NCBI RefSeq assembly: GCF_007971385.1
Contig: NZ_CP042434.1
Span: forward strand, 1,798,001-1,862,000
Origin: Arachidicoccus ginsenosidivorans
Lineage (GTDB): Bacteria > Bacteroidota > Bacteroidia > Chitinophagales > Chitinophagaceae
DNA: 64,000 bases
Reading direction: 5' to 3'
Below the pieces are notes generated by a model. It was not told the DNA's origin and ran no database searches. It worked only from the letters and a program-made list of their open reading frames with translations. The position numbers were made by a program, and so were the translations under genes. This document shows positions 19,601 to 27,342 of this stretch, one piece after another (the first letter of the stretch is position 1; each line of letters starts with the position of its first letter).

Positions 19601-20065
19601 AGCGCCCTTGTTAGAACCCTTTATCTGAACACTGACACCAGAAAGTGGTTGTCCGGTTTCATTTTTAATCGTACCCGACACTTTTTTAATCTGTGCCTCT
19701 GCCATGGACCTGGAGATAATAATCACCCTGTTATCCAGCATTTTGTAATTAAGCCTTGTGCCGGCAAATAAATTACTTAGAAGATCGTCCAATGGGATAT
19801 TTTTCTCCTTTAAATTGACCAAGGTGTTTTCAGGCAATTGATTGTCACTATAAAAGAAACGACAATTAGCCTTATGCTCAATATCAGACAATGCCTCCTT
19901 TATGGTGGCATTTTTAAATTTCACCGACAATTTCTGGGAATATGTTTTGGCCGACACTTGTAAACAGGTCACCAATAATAAAAACACGCTGAGCTTCATG
20001 TAGAGAATTACTTTTAGATGGGATTTCCCGGCAGGATACCCCCTATGAAACGAACATTTTTTCAT
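16694..20065 (-). CDS. SusC/RagA TonB-dependent transporter with N-terminal STN domain
   Basis: 1123 residues. The start at 20065 (MKKCSFHRGY) matches the extended N-terminus common to STN-SusC proteins. A hydrophobic export segment (MKLSVFLLLVTCLQVSA) is followed by the STN domain (about 45-115, SVKFKNATIKEALSDI), which contacts FecR. Next come a carboxypeptidase-like domain (VSGTIKNETGQPLSGVSV), plug (LEGASAAALYGSQAQNGVILI) and barrel ending in LNLTF. STN plus adjacent sigma and anti-sigma genes means surface signalling: ligand uptake induces its own operon. Its leader (20066-20314) holds three hairpins, described separately. Confidence 0.95.
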   Translation of the reverse strand: MKKCSFHRGYPAGKSHLKVILYMKLSVFLLLVTCLQVSAKTYSQKLSVKFKNATIKEALSDIEHKANCRFFYSDNQLPENTLVNLKEKNIPLDDLLSNLFAGTRLNYKMLDNRVIIISRSMAEAQIKKVSGTIKNETGQPLSGVSVQIKGSNKGAITNDNGQFSLEVPDDAILVISYVGYQSQEVSVAGKTTLDIAMQPLAGSGLQDLVVTALGVKQTQKSLSYNVQSVSSEQLNTVKTDNMMNSLNGKVAGLTISPSASGVGGSAKVILRGSRSANGNNQPLYVIDGVPITNSANANGQQNGTFGGGPDGGDGISNLNPEDIESISVLEGASAAALYGSQAQNGVILITTKKGKAGHAVVQINSSFSVDHIAYQPKFQNHYGPTDGDGFQSWGAKISGAASNNLDQFYQNGTNATNSISFSAGSDKAQTYISYANVTARGTEPGNKLSRNNFNLRETGHFLNDKLTVDGNMMFVSQKINNSPALGLYLNPLTGLYLFPRGVDISPFKNGYLNPDSIGEARQNWPEIADIEQNPWWVLNKDISVANRNRIILSGNVKYDFTKWLNIQLRGNVDRTSDRFENDRYSGTSKVFDANGNGYMNLSNQTYTQKYGDVIVTINDPNDAARFKVGGIVGASITDQKLEGTGVAGELSTRDFFSTANIIVSQPGTTTKSLSDAMPVTPNHSQLQSIFANANLSYDNWVFLTLTGRNDWSSNLSYTPNFSYFYPSAGLSLVISQVLKMPAYVDYGKIRGTYAQVGNTVPPYLTKVQNTQNSSGQLQFNTAAAFTDLKPEKTNSFEFGTDWRFFKDRLNLSVTYYKTNTKNQYIPIQPAISSLISTAYVNAGNIQNTGIEFTISGDVIRNKDFTWNTGFNGASNKNEIIDLDGKDGINQFILTGNGNNSYQSILETGGSYGDISGIVFKRDDQGRIIFNGSGTDADPYRPESNGFGFIGNPNPTFQLGWNNSLTYKDFTLSFLVDGRFGGQVLSMTQMILDQYGVSKETGDARDRGYVAVNGVDGSGNAVSKVDPQTWYGAIGGRSGISEPYIYSATVVRLREASLGYSLPIKNSFFHSIKASLIGRNLIYFYKKAPFDPELTMSTGNGLSGVDVFNQPATRYMGLSLNLTF

Positions 20066-20100
20066 ACTTTCGATAAGTTTTTAATGTTAATTGAAAATGG

Positions 20101-20188
20101 TGTGCGCCTGTCAAGGGCGTCCACAAGCAGGTAGTTTGCAGCTACCTGTGTACGGGGAATGGGTCCAAACATTCCTCGTACTTTTTTT
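20101..20188 (+). ncRNA. Candidate plus-strand small RNA or structured leader ending in a terminator
   Basis: Three hairpins follow one another: CGCC/GGCG flanked by GTG/CAC (20101-20124), CAGGTAG-loop-CTACCTG (20128-20148), and GTACGGGGAATG with CATTCCTCGTAC (20150-20181). The last is followed directly by seven T residues on the plus strand, a textbook factor-independent terminator. No plus-strand gene lies upstream to need it. This suggests a small RNA antisense to the susC leader; alternatively the same hairpins act in the minus-strand 5' leader. Confidence 0.4.
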
Positions 20189-20314
20189 ACCGGTTTAAGT
20201 TTCGTTGGTTCAGAAAGGTACAGGGTCCTGTAGCCACAGTAATTTTTTCATTTTTTCAAACAGTTTACAGATTAAATAATACTTAAGGGTTCTTCTTTTA
20301 GGTTTTCCTTGTCA

Positions 20315-21517
20315 TTAATAAATACGTACTTGCCGCCCCCGAATCTCAAATTGGAAAGGCTGGATCATTTGTAATTCACTGAGCGCTTCCTGAATATTCT
20401 CTTCCTTAAAGATTCCGGAAAATATATAGTTGCCTACTTCTGGGTTTGTAATATTTATTTGGACATCATACCACCGGTCCATATTTTTGGCCAGTTCATT
20501 AAAAGTCTCTGCGCTAAAGGCCAATTGATGTTGCATCCAGGCGGTTTCCAGTACAATGGAGTCCCCTTTTGATTTAATTTTTGGCTTTAATGGCGCAATA
20601 TAAAAGCCGGTAGCAGCAAGTGCTCCTGGCCCACCTATTCGATTCTCAATAGAATCCAACCGCAGTCCTTTTTGCTTCAGGTCACCAGCATCGGCACTAG
20701 TGCTAAACTTCCCCTGTTTCAAGATCTTTGTATCAAAAACAACTTTTTCATTGGGTTTTAACCGGATCATTTTTTCAGGATGGTTTTTAAGATAAACCTC
20801 AACTGAGCCATTGAGCAAACTGGTTTCCATTTTATCTTCATCCTCATAGGCCTTCACATTAAACTGAGTACCCAGATCCTTGATATCAAGATATTCGGTA
20901 TGAATAATAAAAGTACGGTTCGGATCATGTCGGATATCAAAGAAGGCTTCTCCCTTTAAGGTTATTTCCTTAACTGGCGCATTCGTAAAATATTTATTAT
21001 AAGTGAGTTGGCTACCGCTATTGAGCCATACCTTACTTCCATCCGGCAGACTAATTTGTTTTTGATCTCCATTATGAACAATCACCACAATCTGTTCATT
21101 GTCGTTACCGGGATTATTTTGGTGCTTAAAAAAGAGACTCAGACAAATGGCCAGCAGCGCGACCGCTGCTGCACTTAGCCAGGCGCCCTTACGTAGATAC
21201 CATTTGGGACGGATAGCTATTTCAGGATCATAAAGACTTTCTGTCGTCTGGTTGGGCATTGATTGTTCTTTTGCCTGCTCACCCACAGCCTGTAGTCGGA
21301 TGAGTTGATTTTGCCAATAAGCAGCACTGTCTGGTCCTTTTTCCAGGGCAAGTTTTTTCCAATAATCTTTTAACATGGCATATGTTGCCAGTGCCTCCTG
21401 ATTGAGTGGATCTGCCTGTAAGCTTTCCAGCTCGGGTGCCTCCTCATTTGAAAGTTCCCCATGCTCCTGCTTACTGAGTAAGGTCCAAAGTCTGACTGTC
21501 TTATCGTTATCCATCAT
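20315..21517 (-). CDS. FecR family anti-sigma factor
   Basis: 400 residues. Cytoplasmic N-terminal part (1-110) that holds the sigma factor, one membrane helix (about 112-130, WLSAAAVALLAICLSLFF), then the periplasmic FecR domain (GDQKQISLPDGSKVWLNSGS, RHDPNRTFIIHT) and a C-terminal DUF4974/STN-like part (TFNELAKNMDRWYDVQINI). It senses the state of the partner SusC through its STN domain and releases the ECF sigma factor. Start could be 21517 or the second Met. It lies between sigma and susC in the usual order. Confidence 0.95.
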   Translation of the reverse strand: MMDNDKTVRLWTLLSKQEHGELSNEEAPELESLQADPLNQEALATYAMLKDYWKKLALEKGPDSAAYWQNQLIRLQAVGEQAKEQSMPNQTTESLYDPEIAIRPKWYLRKGAWLSAAAVALLAICLSLFFKHQNNPGNDNEQIVVIVHNGDQKQISLPDGSKVWLNSGSQLTYNKYFTNAPVKEITLKGEAFFDIRHDPNRTFIIHTEYLDIKDLGTQFNVKAYEDEDKMETSLLNGSVEVYLKNHPEKMIRLKPNEKVVFDTKILKQGKFSTSADAGDLKQKGLRLDSIENRIGGPGALAATGFYIAPLKPKIKSKGDSIVLETAWMQHQLAFSAETFNELAKNMDRWYDVQINITNPEVGNYIFSGIFKEENIQEALSELQMIQPFQFEIRGRQVRIY

Positions 21518-21715
21518 TTTCTTTGTCGCTAGTTATATCCTATTTATATCTTCATCGCAGGACCAGCATGTATCTGATAGCGCTGGCCTTCACTATAACA
21601 TAATGACAAGGAGAATTAACAAAACCCCTAAAAATGCAAAAATATTTTAAGGATTTCGCTTTAGAAAAGAATAAGATTTTAATTTCCAGAGAATTATAAA
21701 ATAAAAAAGCCTGGT

Positions 21716-22264
21716 TTAGTCCAAGGCTTGATGGAGTTTTTTAAAGGCAATCGCCATCTGTGATTCCACTGTTTTAACAGAAATGCTTAATAAATCAGCC
21801 ACTTCCTTATATTTCAATCCATCTTCTTTGACAAGTTGGTAAATCAACTTGCATTTGGCTGGCAGTTGCCCAATTGCTGCGGTGATCTTTTGACTTAATT
21901 CGGCATATTCAATTAAAGCTTCAGGATCCAGCTCCGCTGATTTTAGCTGGGGACTGGCACTATCCCAAAAGTCTTCCCCCAACTCGGAAAGCTGGGTGAC
22001 CCCTAATTTTTTACTTTTAAGATAATTAATAGCCCTGTTACGAGTACTGGTAAATAGATATAAACGCAAATCATGTACACTGCTTAATTCATACCTTTTT
22101 TGCCAGATCTGAATCAAGACGTCTGCCACGACCTCTTCAGCCAGAACAATACTATGAACAATAGACACAGCAAAGCGCAGCAGATCTCCAAATACCATAT
22201 GAAAGATAGCTTCATAGGCTCCCAGACCATCCGGACCGTCTAATGCCGCTTGATGTTGATCCAA
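21716..22264 (-). CDS. RNA polymerase ECF sigma factor, FecI-like
   Basis: 182 residues. Sigma-70 region 2 (about 20-90, AEEVVADVLIQIWQKRYELSS) and region 4 (about 125-178, KCKLIYQLVKEDGLKYKEVADLLSISVKTVESQMAIAFKKL) are clear, with no region 3, as in ECF factors. It is controlled by the FecR protein encoded 200 bp downstream and should activate the STN-susC/susD_2 genes. The spacer upstream is AT-rich and ends at the next minus-strand gene. Confidence 0.95.
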   Translation of the reverse strand: MDQHQAALDGPDGLGAYEAIFHMVFGDLLRFAVSIVHSIVLAEEVVADVLIQIWQKRYELSSVHDLRLYLFTSTRNRAINYLKSKKLGVTQLSELGEDFWDSASPQLKSAELDPEALIEYAELSQKITAAIGQLPAKCKLIYQLVKEDGLKYKEVADLLSISVKTVESQMAIAFKKLHQALD

Positions 22265-22511
22265 CCTCTTTTTTCAATCATTGCAGGAAGATTGCCTAAA
22301 ATCATGGGCAAAGTACAAACAATTGTTCTTTAGGAAAAATGCAATTCCAAATCTGTCGAACCAAATGATACACAACGCCGCATTATCAAAAATTCCACCT
22401 TTTCAATAAGTATTACTTATAAAAAATAATAGACAGCATCCAATCTTTACCTGGCCTTCCAAAATATAAAATATTCAGCTGATTATAAACAAGTTATAAT
22501 TCACCTATATT

Positions 22512-23330
22512 TTAATGTAAATAATTGGATAATTGCTGGATTTGGTCCGTATTAATATAATCTACACCCAGCTTTTCCATTAATTTCCAGGCAGCCGGAT
22601 TATCCGGTGCATTCCAAAACCGGATCTTTTTCCCCGCTTTATGGGCCGTCTCTACCGTCTTTAACAATTTTTGATAATCCTTAGTATTCATAGAACCTGT
22701 TCCATTCCAGCTTGAATAATGCGCAAAATTATCACTTAGCATATAAATTCTTTTCAGGGCCGAAGCGCTATAGCTTCTGCCCGGAACCCCATCAAAATAA
22801 AAAGCGCCTGTGGCGCCTGCCACTTTCTGGTCGCTTGGGATATTGCCCGTAAATGTAAAACGAAGATGTCTACTACTGGCCAAAGACTTATAAGATTCAA
22901 TAAGTTGCACCGCCTTGCTGTAGGCCGGGCTATCCTTAGCGTCCTTTAAATCAATTAGAAGCTCCAATTGGTCTTGATGATTTTTATAGGGATAACCCTT
23001 ATTTTGCCTGACTTTCTGGGCTAGCGGCGCCAAATACATAGCCGCTAAGGTTCTGGTCTTGTCAATATCTTTTTTGTTATGCGCAACCAGTAGCTGCCCA
23101 TCCACCAAATAAATATCTGCCTCCATAGAACCAAACCCCGCATTATAGGCCTCACTAAAAAAATGCTTTTGTGCGTAATCATTATGCGAATGCGCGTTTT
23201 GGACAGTATATCCCGGCTTGGCATCCACCTTATGGGTTTGGCTGTTATGGCTGCTGCCACATCCCGCCAGTAGTAGTCCTCCAAAAAATAAAAACAATTG
23301 CCTTTTGGTCCATTTAAGAAAGTTCATCAT
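22512..23330 (-). CDS. PI-PLC/glycerophosphodiester phosphodiesterase-like lipoprotein
   Basis: About 272 residues from the ATG pair at 23330/23327 (MMNFLKW); the longer frame from 23408 would begin inside the upstream gene. Lipoprotein signal with lipobox LLLAGC. The catalytic fold is a TIM barrel of the PI-PLC-like/GDPD superfamily: NAHSHNDY supplies the first His, GSMEADIYLVDGQLLVAHN the metal-binding Glu/Asp and second His, and YINTDQ closes the barrel. Likely a surface or periplasmic phosphodiesterase; substrate unknown. It overlaps the upstream gene's stop by 14-17 bp, so the two are translationally linked. Confidence 0.82.
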   Translation of the reverse strand: MMNFLKWTKRQLFLFFGGLLLAGCGSSHNSQTHKVDAKPGYTVQNAHSHNDYAQKHFFSEAYNAGFGSMEADIYLVDGQLLVAHNKKDIDKTRTLAAMYLAPLAQKVRQNKGYPYKNHQDQLELLIDLKDAKDSPAYSKAVQLIESYKSLASSRHLRFTFTGNIPSDQKVAGATGAFYFDGVPGRSYSASALKRIYMLSDNFAHYSSWNGTGSMNTKDYQKLLKTVETAHKAGKKIRFWNAPDNPAAWKLMEKLGVDYINTDQIQQLSNYLH

Positions 23331-24384
23331 TGCTCTTTTTGGCTGTAGGCTGACTCCTCTGGGCGTCTTTTGACCGTCCCTGTGGTACGAACCCTTGTTT
23401 AATTGCATAGTATAGCAAAGAATTTAATTTGATCCGACCATCGCCGTTCTTATAACAATAATAAAACATGGCTCTGGATGCCTGTTCATCATAGTGACTG
23501 CCGTCCATGGCACAAAGAGCCAGGTAATAATCCAGGCCAATTTTATAGGTAAAGGCCTCTGCTAATGCATAGGCCACCCGGTACCACTGTTCATAAGTAG
23601 CCGTGATACTCCCCTTATTTTTTCTCAAATAATCAATCACCGCTTCCAGTTCTCTTTTCTCTTCCGGCTGGTTTTTAAATTGTAACAGCCTTTTATCCTC
23701 CCGCATTTCTTGTCCAAATGATTCATGCGGCCCATGATTTCTGGCTGCTGGTCTGCTTGCTATATTAGATTGGACACTAAGATCCATTGCAGCTATTACA
23801 AATGGGCTGATCTTCTGCTTAATGACCAGATCTGGATCACTGGAAAGAAAACAAAGCCGGGTAATATCACATCCACTTTCATCAAGTTCCAGTGCATACT
23901 GATCATAAAAATATTGGGCTATTTTCTGAAAAGCCTTTTTATGGGTAGCCGCAATGGTGTTCTTTTTCACCAAAAAGCTATATTCCAGTGCAACCAACCC
24001 TTTAAAACCTTTCCCAGAGGGTGAGCGCCAATAGGAGAATACATAGGGATCTTCTTGCAGTATTGCAGCCGTTGTATCCAGCATATCTACATCCAGCTTG
24101 TCGATATCCAGCACTAAAACATAATTATAGTTTTTCAGGGTCTCTGTTTTACGCTGATGATCAAAACAGCCACAAAAAGTAACAGCCGGCAGACTGCGTT
24201 TATACATAGAAAAGGATTCCATATCTCCATTTATAAGAAAACGCCGGATATCCGCTACTTCGGTTTCCAATGTTCCCTCCTGAATAATACTTAATGCCTC
24301 ATTAATGCTGATTTCTGTTTCAATGGGGAGCCAGATTTTATTTTGTAGACTTACGGGCAGTGACAAAAGGTGTTTCGTGTCCAT
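23314..24384 (-). CDS. BT4734-like VirE_N / PriCT_2 domain protein
   Basis: 356 residues. The N-terminal part (about 1-210) resembles the BT4734/BF3469 VirE N-terminal domain, with LVLDIDKLD and YWRSPSGKGFKGLVAL, the primase-polymerase-like Asp motif and glycine loop. The C-terminal part (about 235-335) matches PriCT_2, with YEQWYRVAYALAEAF and a second aromatic-rich helix pair. In mobile elements these domains usually precede a VirE helicase; none is present here. A replication or primase-like role is inferred from the domains only. It overlaps the GDPD-like gene downstream. Confidence 0.75.
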   Translation of the reverse strand: MDTKHLLSLPVSLQNKIWLPIETEISINEALSIIQEGTLETEVADIRRFLINGDMESFSMYKRSLPAVTFCGCFDHQRKTETLKNYNYVLVLDIDKLDVDMLDTTAAILQEDPYVFSYWRSPSGKGFKGLVALEYSFLVKKNTIAATHKKAFQKIAQYFYDQYALELDESGCDITRLCFLSSDPDLVIKQKISPFVIAAMDLSVQSNIASRPAARNHGPHESFGQEMREDKRLLQFKNQPEEKRELEAVIDYLRKNKGSITATYEQWYRVAYALAEAFTYKIGLDYYLALCAMDGSHYDEQASRAMFYYCYKNGDGRIKLNSLLYYAIKQGFVPQGRSKDAQRSQPTAKKSNDELS

Positions 24385-24720
24385 ATATTATTAATGAAAC
24401 TATATATTAAATATTACGATTTGCAAGTTCAGAACCGCCACTTTTAACAGCCGGCAGCCTTTAAATATATTTTTATTGTCAAATCATACCAGATTCGTTA
24501 CCAGATTACATGAGGAAAGGTATTGCAATTTGAAGGGACAGCCAAAATCGCTGCTTACATTTAAACCTTAAAACGGACTTTTGCTGTTAAAATTAGCTAT
24601 TTATGGACACGATCTACCGGCAAATCGGTAATTTTACGGTTTGCGGGTATTATGCCTGTTTTCCACAAAAACATTAAAAAAACAGACAGATAAGATAAAG
24701 AGCGGTAAAGCAAACACAAC
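24385..24720. other. Divergent intergenic region with an imperfect palindrome
   Basis: About 336 bp between the VirE_N gene and the rhodanese gene. TACCGGCAAATC pairs with GGTTTGCGGGTA (24615-24649, one mismatch, one G-T), about 70 bp before the rhodanese start; it may be an operator. Nothing else was recognised. Confidence 0.45.
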
Positions 24721-25224
24721 ATGACCTATATTCCACTTAAAAAAATTCTTTTAAATGCAGCCTGGGGTTTTCTGCTAATATTTCTTTTGCCGGCTTTCAG
24801 TAGTCAGGCAGGCGCCTTGGCGCAACAAGAGCGCCAGGCAGCTGAACAACTGCAGCAGGAAAGCTGGACAACAGCTGATTTGCTGGCCCCGGCTGATTTG
24901 GCGCGTACTTTAGAAACCGGTGCCCAAAATGAGCTGCCGCTTATTTTGAGTATCGGCCCGGCTGCCCTGATCAAAGGATCAGTCGATATTGGGCCGGCCT
25001 CTGAAAAAGAACATCTGGAAAAGTTAAAACAACAATTACAAAATCTGCCCAGAGACAAACAGATCGTCATTTATTGTGGCTGTTGCCCCTTTGCACATTG
25101 TCCAAATGTCCGGCCAGCCTTTAAATTGCTAAAAGAAATGCATTTTACCAAAGCCAAACTATTAAATCTGTCGCACAATATTCGTACAGACTGGATGGAC
25201 AAAGGCTATCCAACCAACCAGTAA
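24721..25224 (+). CDS. Periplasmic rhodanese-like protein
   Basis: 167 residues. Hydrophobic export signal (LLNAAWGFLLIFLLPAFSSQAGALAQ), so periplasmic. The rhodanese fold follows: PLILSIGPAALIKGSVDIGPAS is the first half and IVIYCGCCPFAHCPN the active-site loop. The catalytic Cys position is in YCGCC, and four cysteines lie within 10 residues (C-x-C-C-x5-C), more than in ordinary rhodaneses. These proteins move sulfur or act in thiol redox chemistry; a metal-binding role is possible. It precedes the transporter-thioesterase gene on the same strand but with its own spacing. Confidence 0.8.
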   Translation: MTYIPLKKILLNAAWGFLLIFLLPAFSSQAGALAQQERQAAEQLQQESWTTADLLAPADLARTLETGAQNELPLILSIGPAALIKGSVDIGPASEKEHLEKLKQQLQNLPRDKQIVIYCGCCPFAHCPNVRPAFKLLKEMHFTKAKLLNLSHNIRTDWMDKGYPTNQ

Positions 25225-25263
25225 TTCGGGAAATCATGCACACAACCTCCCATTAAAATTGCG

Positions 25264-25271
25264 TACTTTTG
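25264..25271 (+). promoter_or_regulatory. -7 box of the transporter-thioesterase gene
   Basis: TACTTTTG matches TAnnTTTG. It predicts a 5' leader of about 140 bases, which contains the hairpin GATCGG/CCGATC at 25288-25307. Confidence 0.4.
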
Positions 25272-25419
25272 CACTGGTGCCCACTTAGATCGGCCAAATT
25301 ACCGATCAAAAAGGACGGGCGTCCCCTGATAACAATGTGATACAAAATACTTATCAGTCCAGATCATCAACATATCAATTAAAATTATCATAAGGGCATA
25401 TGTAATGTCCTAGTTCACT

Positions 25420-27261
25420 ATGAAATCATCTGCTTCTAAATCTCTATTTTGGGGAACCTCTGTAGCATTATCCTGGACCTGGGGACTCGGGCTCTTCTTC
25501 GCTGTTCAATTTACCTTCCAGTTTGGCTTAACTGGTCTGCTTTCCTTTGCCATCCCCAATGCCATCGGGCTATTTCTTTTTGGCGCGGGAACCGCTTATA
25601 TTGCCAAAAAGGCAAAACCCGGGCAATCCTTAGAAAGTATTTTTCAAAAATGGTCTTCCAGCATCTCCTCCGTTTTTCTGTTCTACCAGTTTATTGCCTT
25701 ATCACTGACCATATTTGCGCTCACTCGTTATCTTTTCCAGGCGTTGGATTTGTCTAATCCGATCTTATTATTATTATTTGTCGTTATTGCTCTTTTGGCC
25801 ATAGCTTTTTTACTGGGAGAACAGTTTGGTATCAAAAAAATCAAATACAGTCACGCATTTTTCTATCTTATTCTAATTATACTGGGAATTTATATCTGGA
25901 CGACAAAAAACAGCATATCCCCGCTGGATTTAAATACAGCCGCCCCTAAAAACGACCTCAATTTCTGGGGATATTTAATCCCTGTTTGTGTGGGATTCTT
26001 TACCGGGCCCTGGTTGGATTTGCAGCAGTGGCAAAGAGCCATTGAGATGCATAAGGAAAAGACCTCCATTACTGGCAGCTACTTAGTCGGGGCAATTTTA
26101 TTCTTCGCGATCCTGTTATTCCATGGCAATCTGACACTTTGGGCCATGGAGCATGGGGCGGGCAGTTATGCCAGAAAAGGGATAGACGGCATCTATTATG
26201 CGCAGGACATGATCACCAGGTTATTTTCACAAAATGGCACCCATGCCACAGGCTGGCTGCCGCTGGCGTATTTTGCGTTTCTGGTTATTTGTATCATCAC
26301 CACCCTTGACAGTGGATATATTGCGGTCAAATGGCATTTACAACAACATGTAAAGGAAGGTAAAAATATGTTGTATTCCATTTTACCTAAAAGCCTGTTG
26401 ACTTCTCCGATACCATTATTTGTGGCTTGCGCTGTAACGGCCCTTATCGCCATTGAAGTCAATCTGGAACTGGAATACTTTATGGTTTTCTATGCAACCT
26501 ATTTTGTAACCTATGCCATAATGCTTATAATCAGCACCTTAGGAGAAAGAACTCTTACTACGCAGCTACCCAAAACAAAAATATTTGCCATCAGTTGCCT
26601 CTCACTTGTCCTTGCAGGACTTGGTTACATTCATATGGAACCAGCCCTTTTAATCGCTGGCACCCTGATCCCTGTATTGACCAGCGGTTGGCTGGCAACA
26701 AGAAAAACAGTAATCCCTGCACAGGTAAACAAGGAGCAGCCTGCTGATGCGTCAAGCCACCCTTCGGCCGCAATCGACACGCTGGAAATGCCCTCTATCA
26801 CAGCTGCCACCTCCTCCGTCCCTGGTGCGGATAATATTGCCAGTGAGTATGTGCAGGATAAATGGTATGTACATGCATTCAGGGCCACCTATGGCGATAC
26901 AAACTCAGTCGGGAATGTCTATTTTGGTATGTATGCCATGTGGGTGGGTAAAACCAGAGAGCTGTTCTTTAATTACTGCCTCCCTGATTTTGATTTAAAG
27001 AAAACAGCTTTTTTAATCCTGACCAGGTCTTTTGAACACAAATTTGCCTTGGAGGCCAGGGAATTTGATATTATTAAAGTAAAGATCAGGGTAAAAAACT
27101 TTAACCGCAAATTTGCCACTCTGGAACACCTCATTGTAGATCACAAAGAAAGATTGTTGGGCAAAGGCACACAGTCGCTACTATTTGTAAAGACAGATAC
27201 TTATGAGCAAATCGATATTCCAGGCGAAGTACTAGCAGCCTTTACACCCTTTACAACTTAA
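25420..27261 (+). CDS. Sodium:solute symporter-like membrane protein fused to a hotdog thioesterase
   Basis: 613 residues. Residues 1-430 have about twelve hydrophobic helices in the style of the SSS/APC superfamily; GPWLDLQQWQRAIEM resembles the SLC5 helix that carries the W-Q-R motif. After a Pro/Ala/Ser-rich linker (about 430-475), residues 478-613 form a 4-hydroxybenzoyl-CoA-type hotdog domain beginning YVHAFRATYGDTNSVGNVYFGMYAMWVGKTREL, whose GDTNSVGNVYFG loop is the usual active-site loop, closest in pattern to enediyne-type thioesterases. Start ATG at 25420 opens directly into the first helix. The combined job (uptake or export of an acid and CoA-thioester cleavage inside the cell) is inference. 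No partner gene was found. Confidence 0.75.
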   Translation: MKSSASKSLFWGTSVALSWTWGLGLFFAVQFTFQFGLTGLLSFAIPNAIGLFLFGAGTAYIAKKAKPGQSLESIFQKWSSSISSVFLFYQFIALSLTIFALTRYLFQALDLSNPILLLLFVVIALLAIAFLLGEQFGIKKIKYSHAFFYLILIILGIYIWTTKNSISPLDLNTAAPKNDLNFWGYLIPVCVGFFTGPWLDLQQWQRAIEMHKEKTSITGSYLVGAILFFAILLFHGNLTLWAMEHGAGSYARKGIDGIYYAQDMITRLFSQNGTHATGWLPLAYFAFLVICIITTLDSGYIAVKWHLQQHVKEGKNMLYSILPKSLLTSPIPLFVACAVTALIAIEVNLELEYFMVFYATYFVTYAIMLIISTLGERTLTTQLPKTKIFAISCLSLVLAGLGYIHMEPALLIAGTLIPVLTSGWLATRKTVIPAQVNKEQPADASSHPSAAIDTLEMPSITAATSSVPGADNIASEYVQDKWYVHAFRATYGDTNSVGNVYFGMYAMWVGKTRELFFNYCLPDFDLKKTAFLILTRSFEHKFALEAREFDIIKVKIRVKNFNRKFATLEHLIVDHKERLLGKGTQSLLFVKTDTYEQIDIPGEVLAAFTPFTT

Positions 27262-27342
27262 GACTACTTAACGGTACTTAATAACGGCCTGCGAAAGCCA
27301 CTGTTATTAAAGCACTGGTTTAAACTAACGCAGCCGCTCCAT

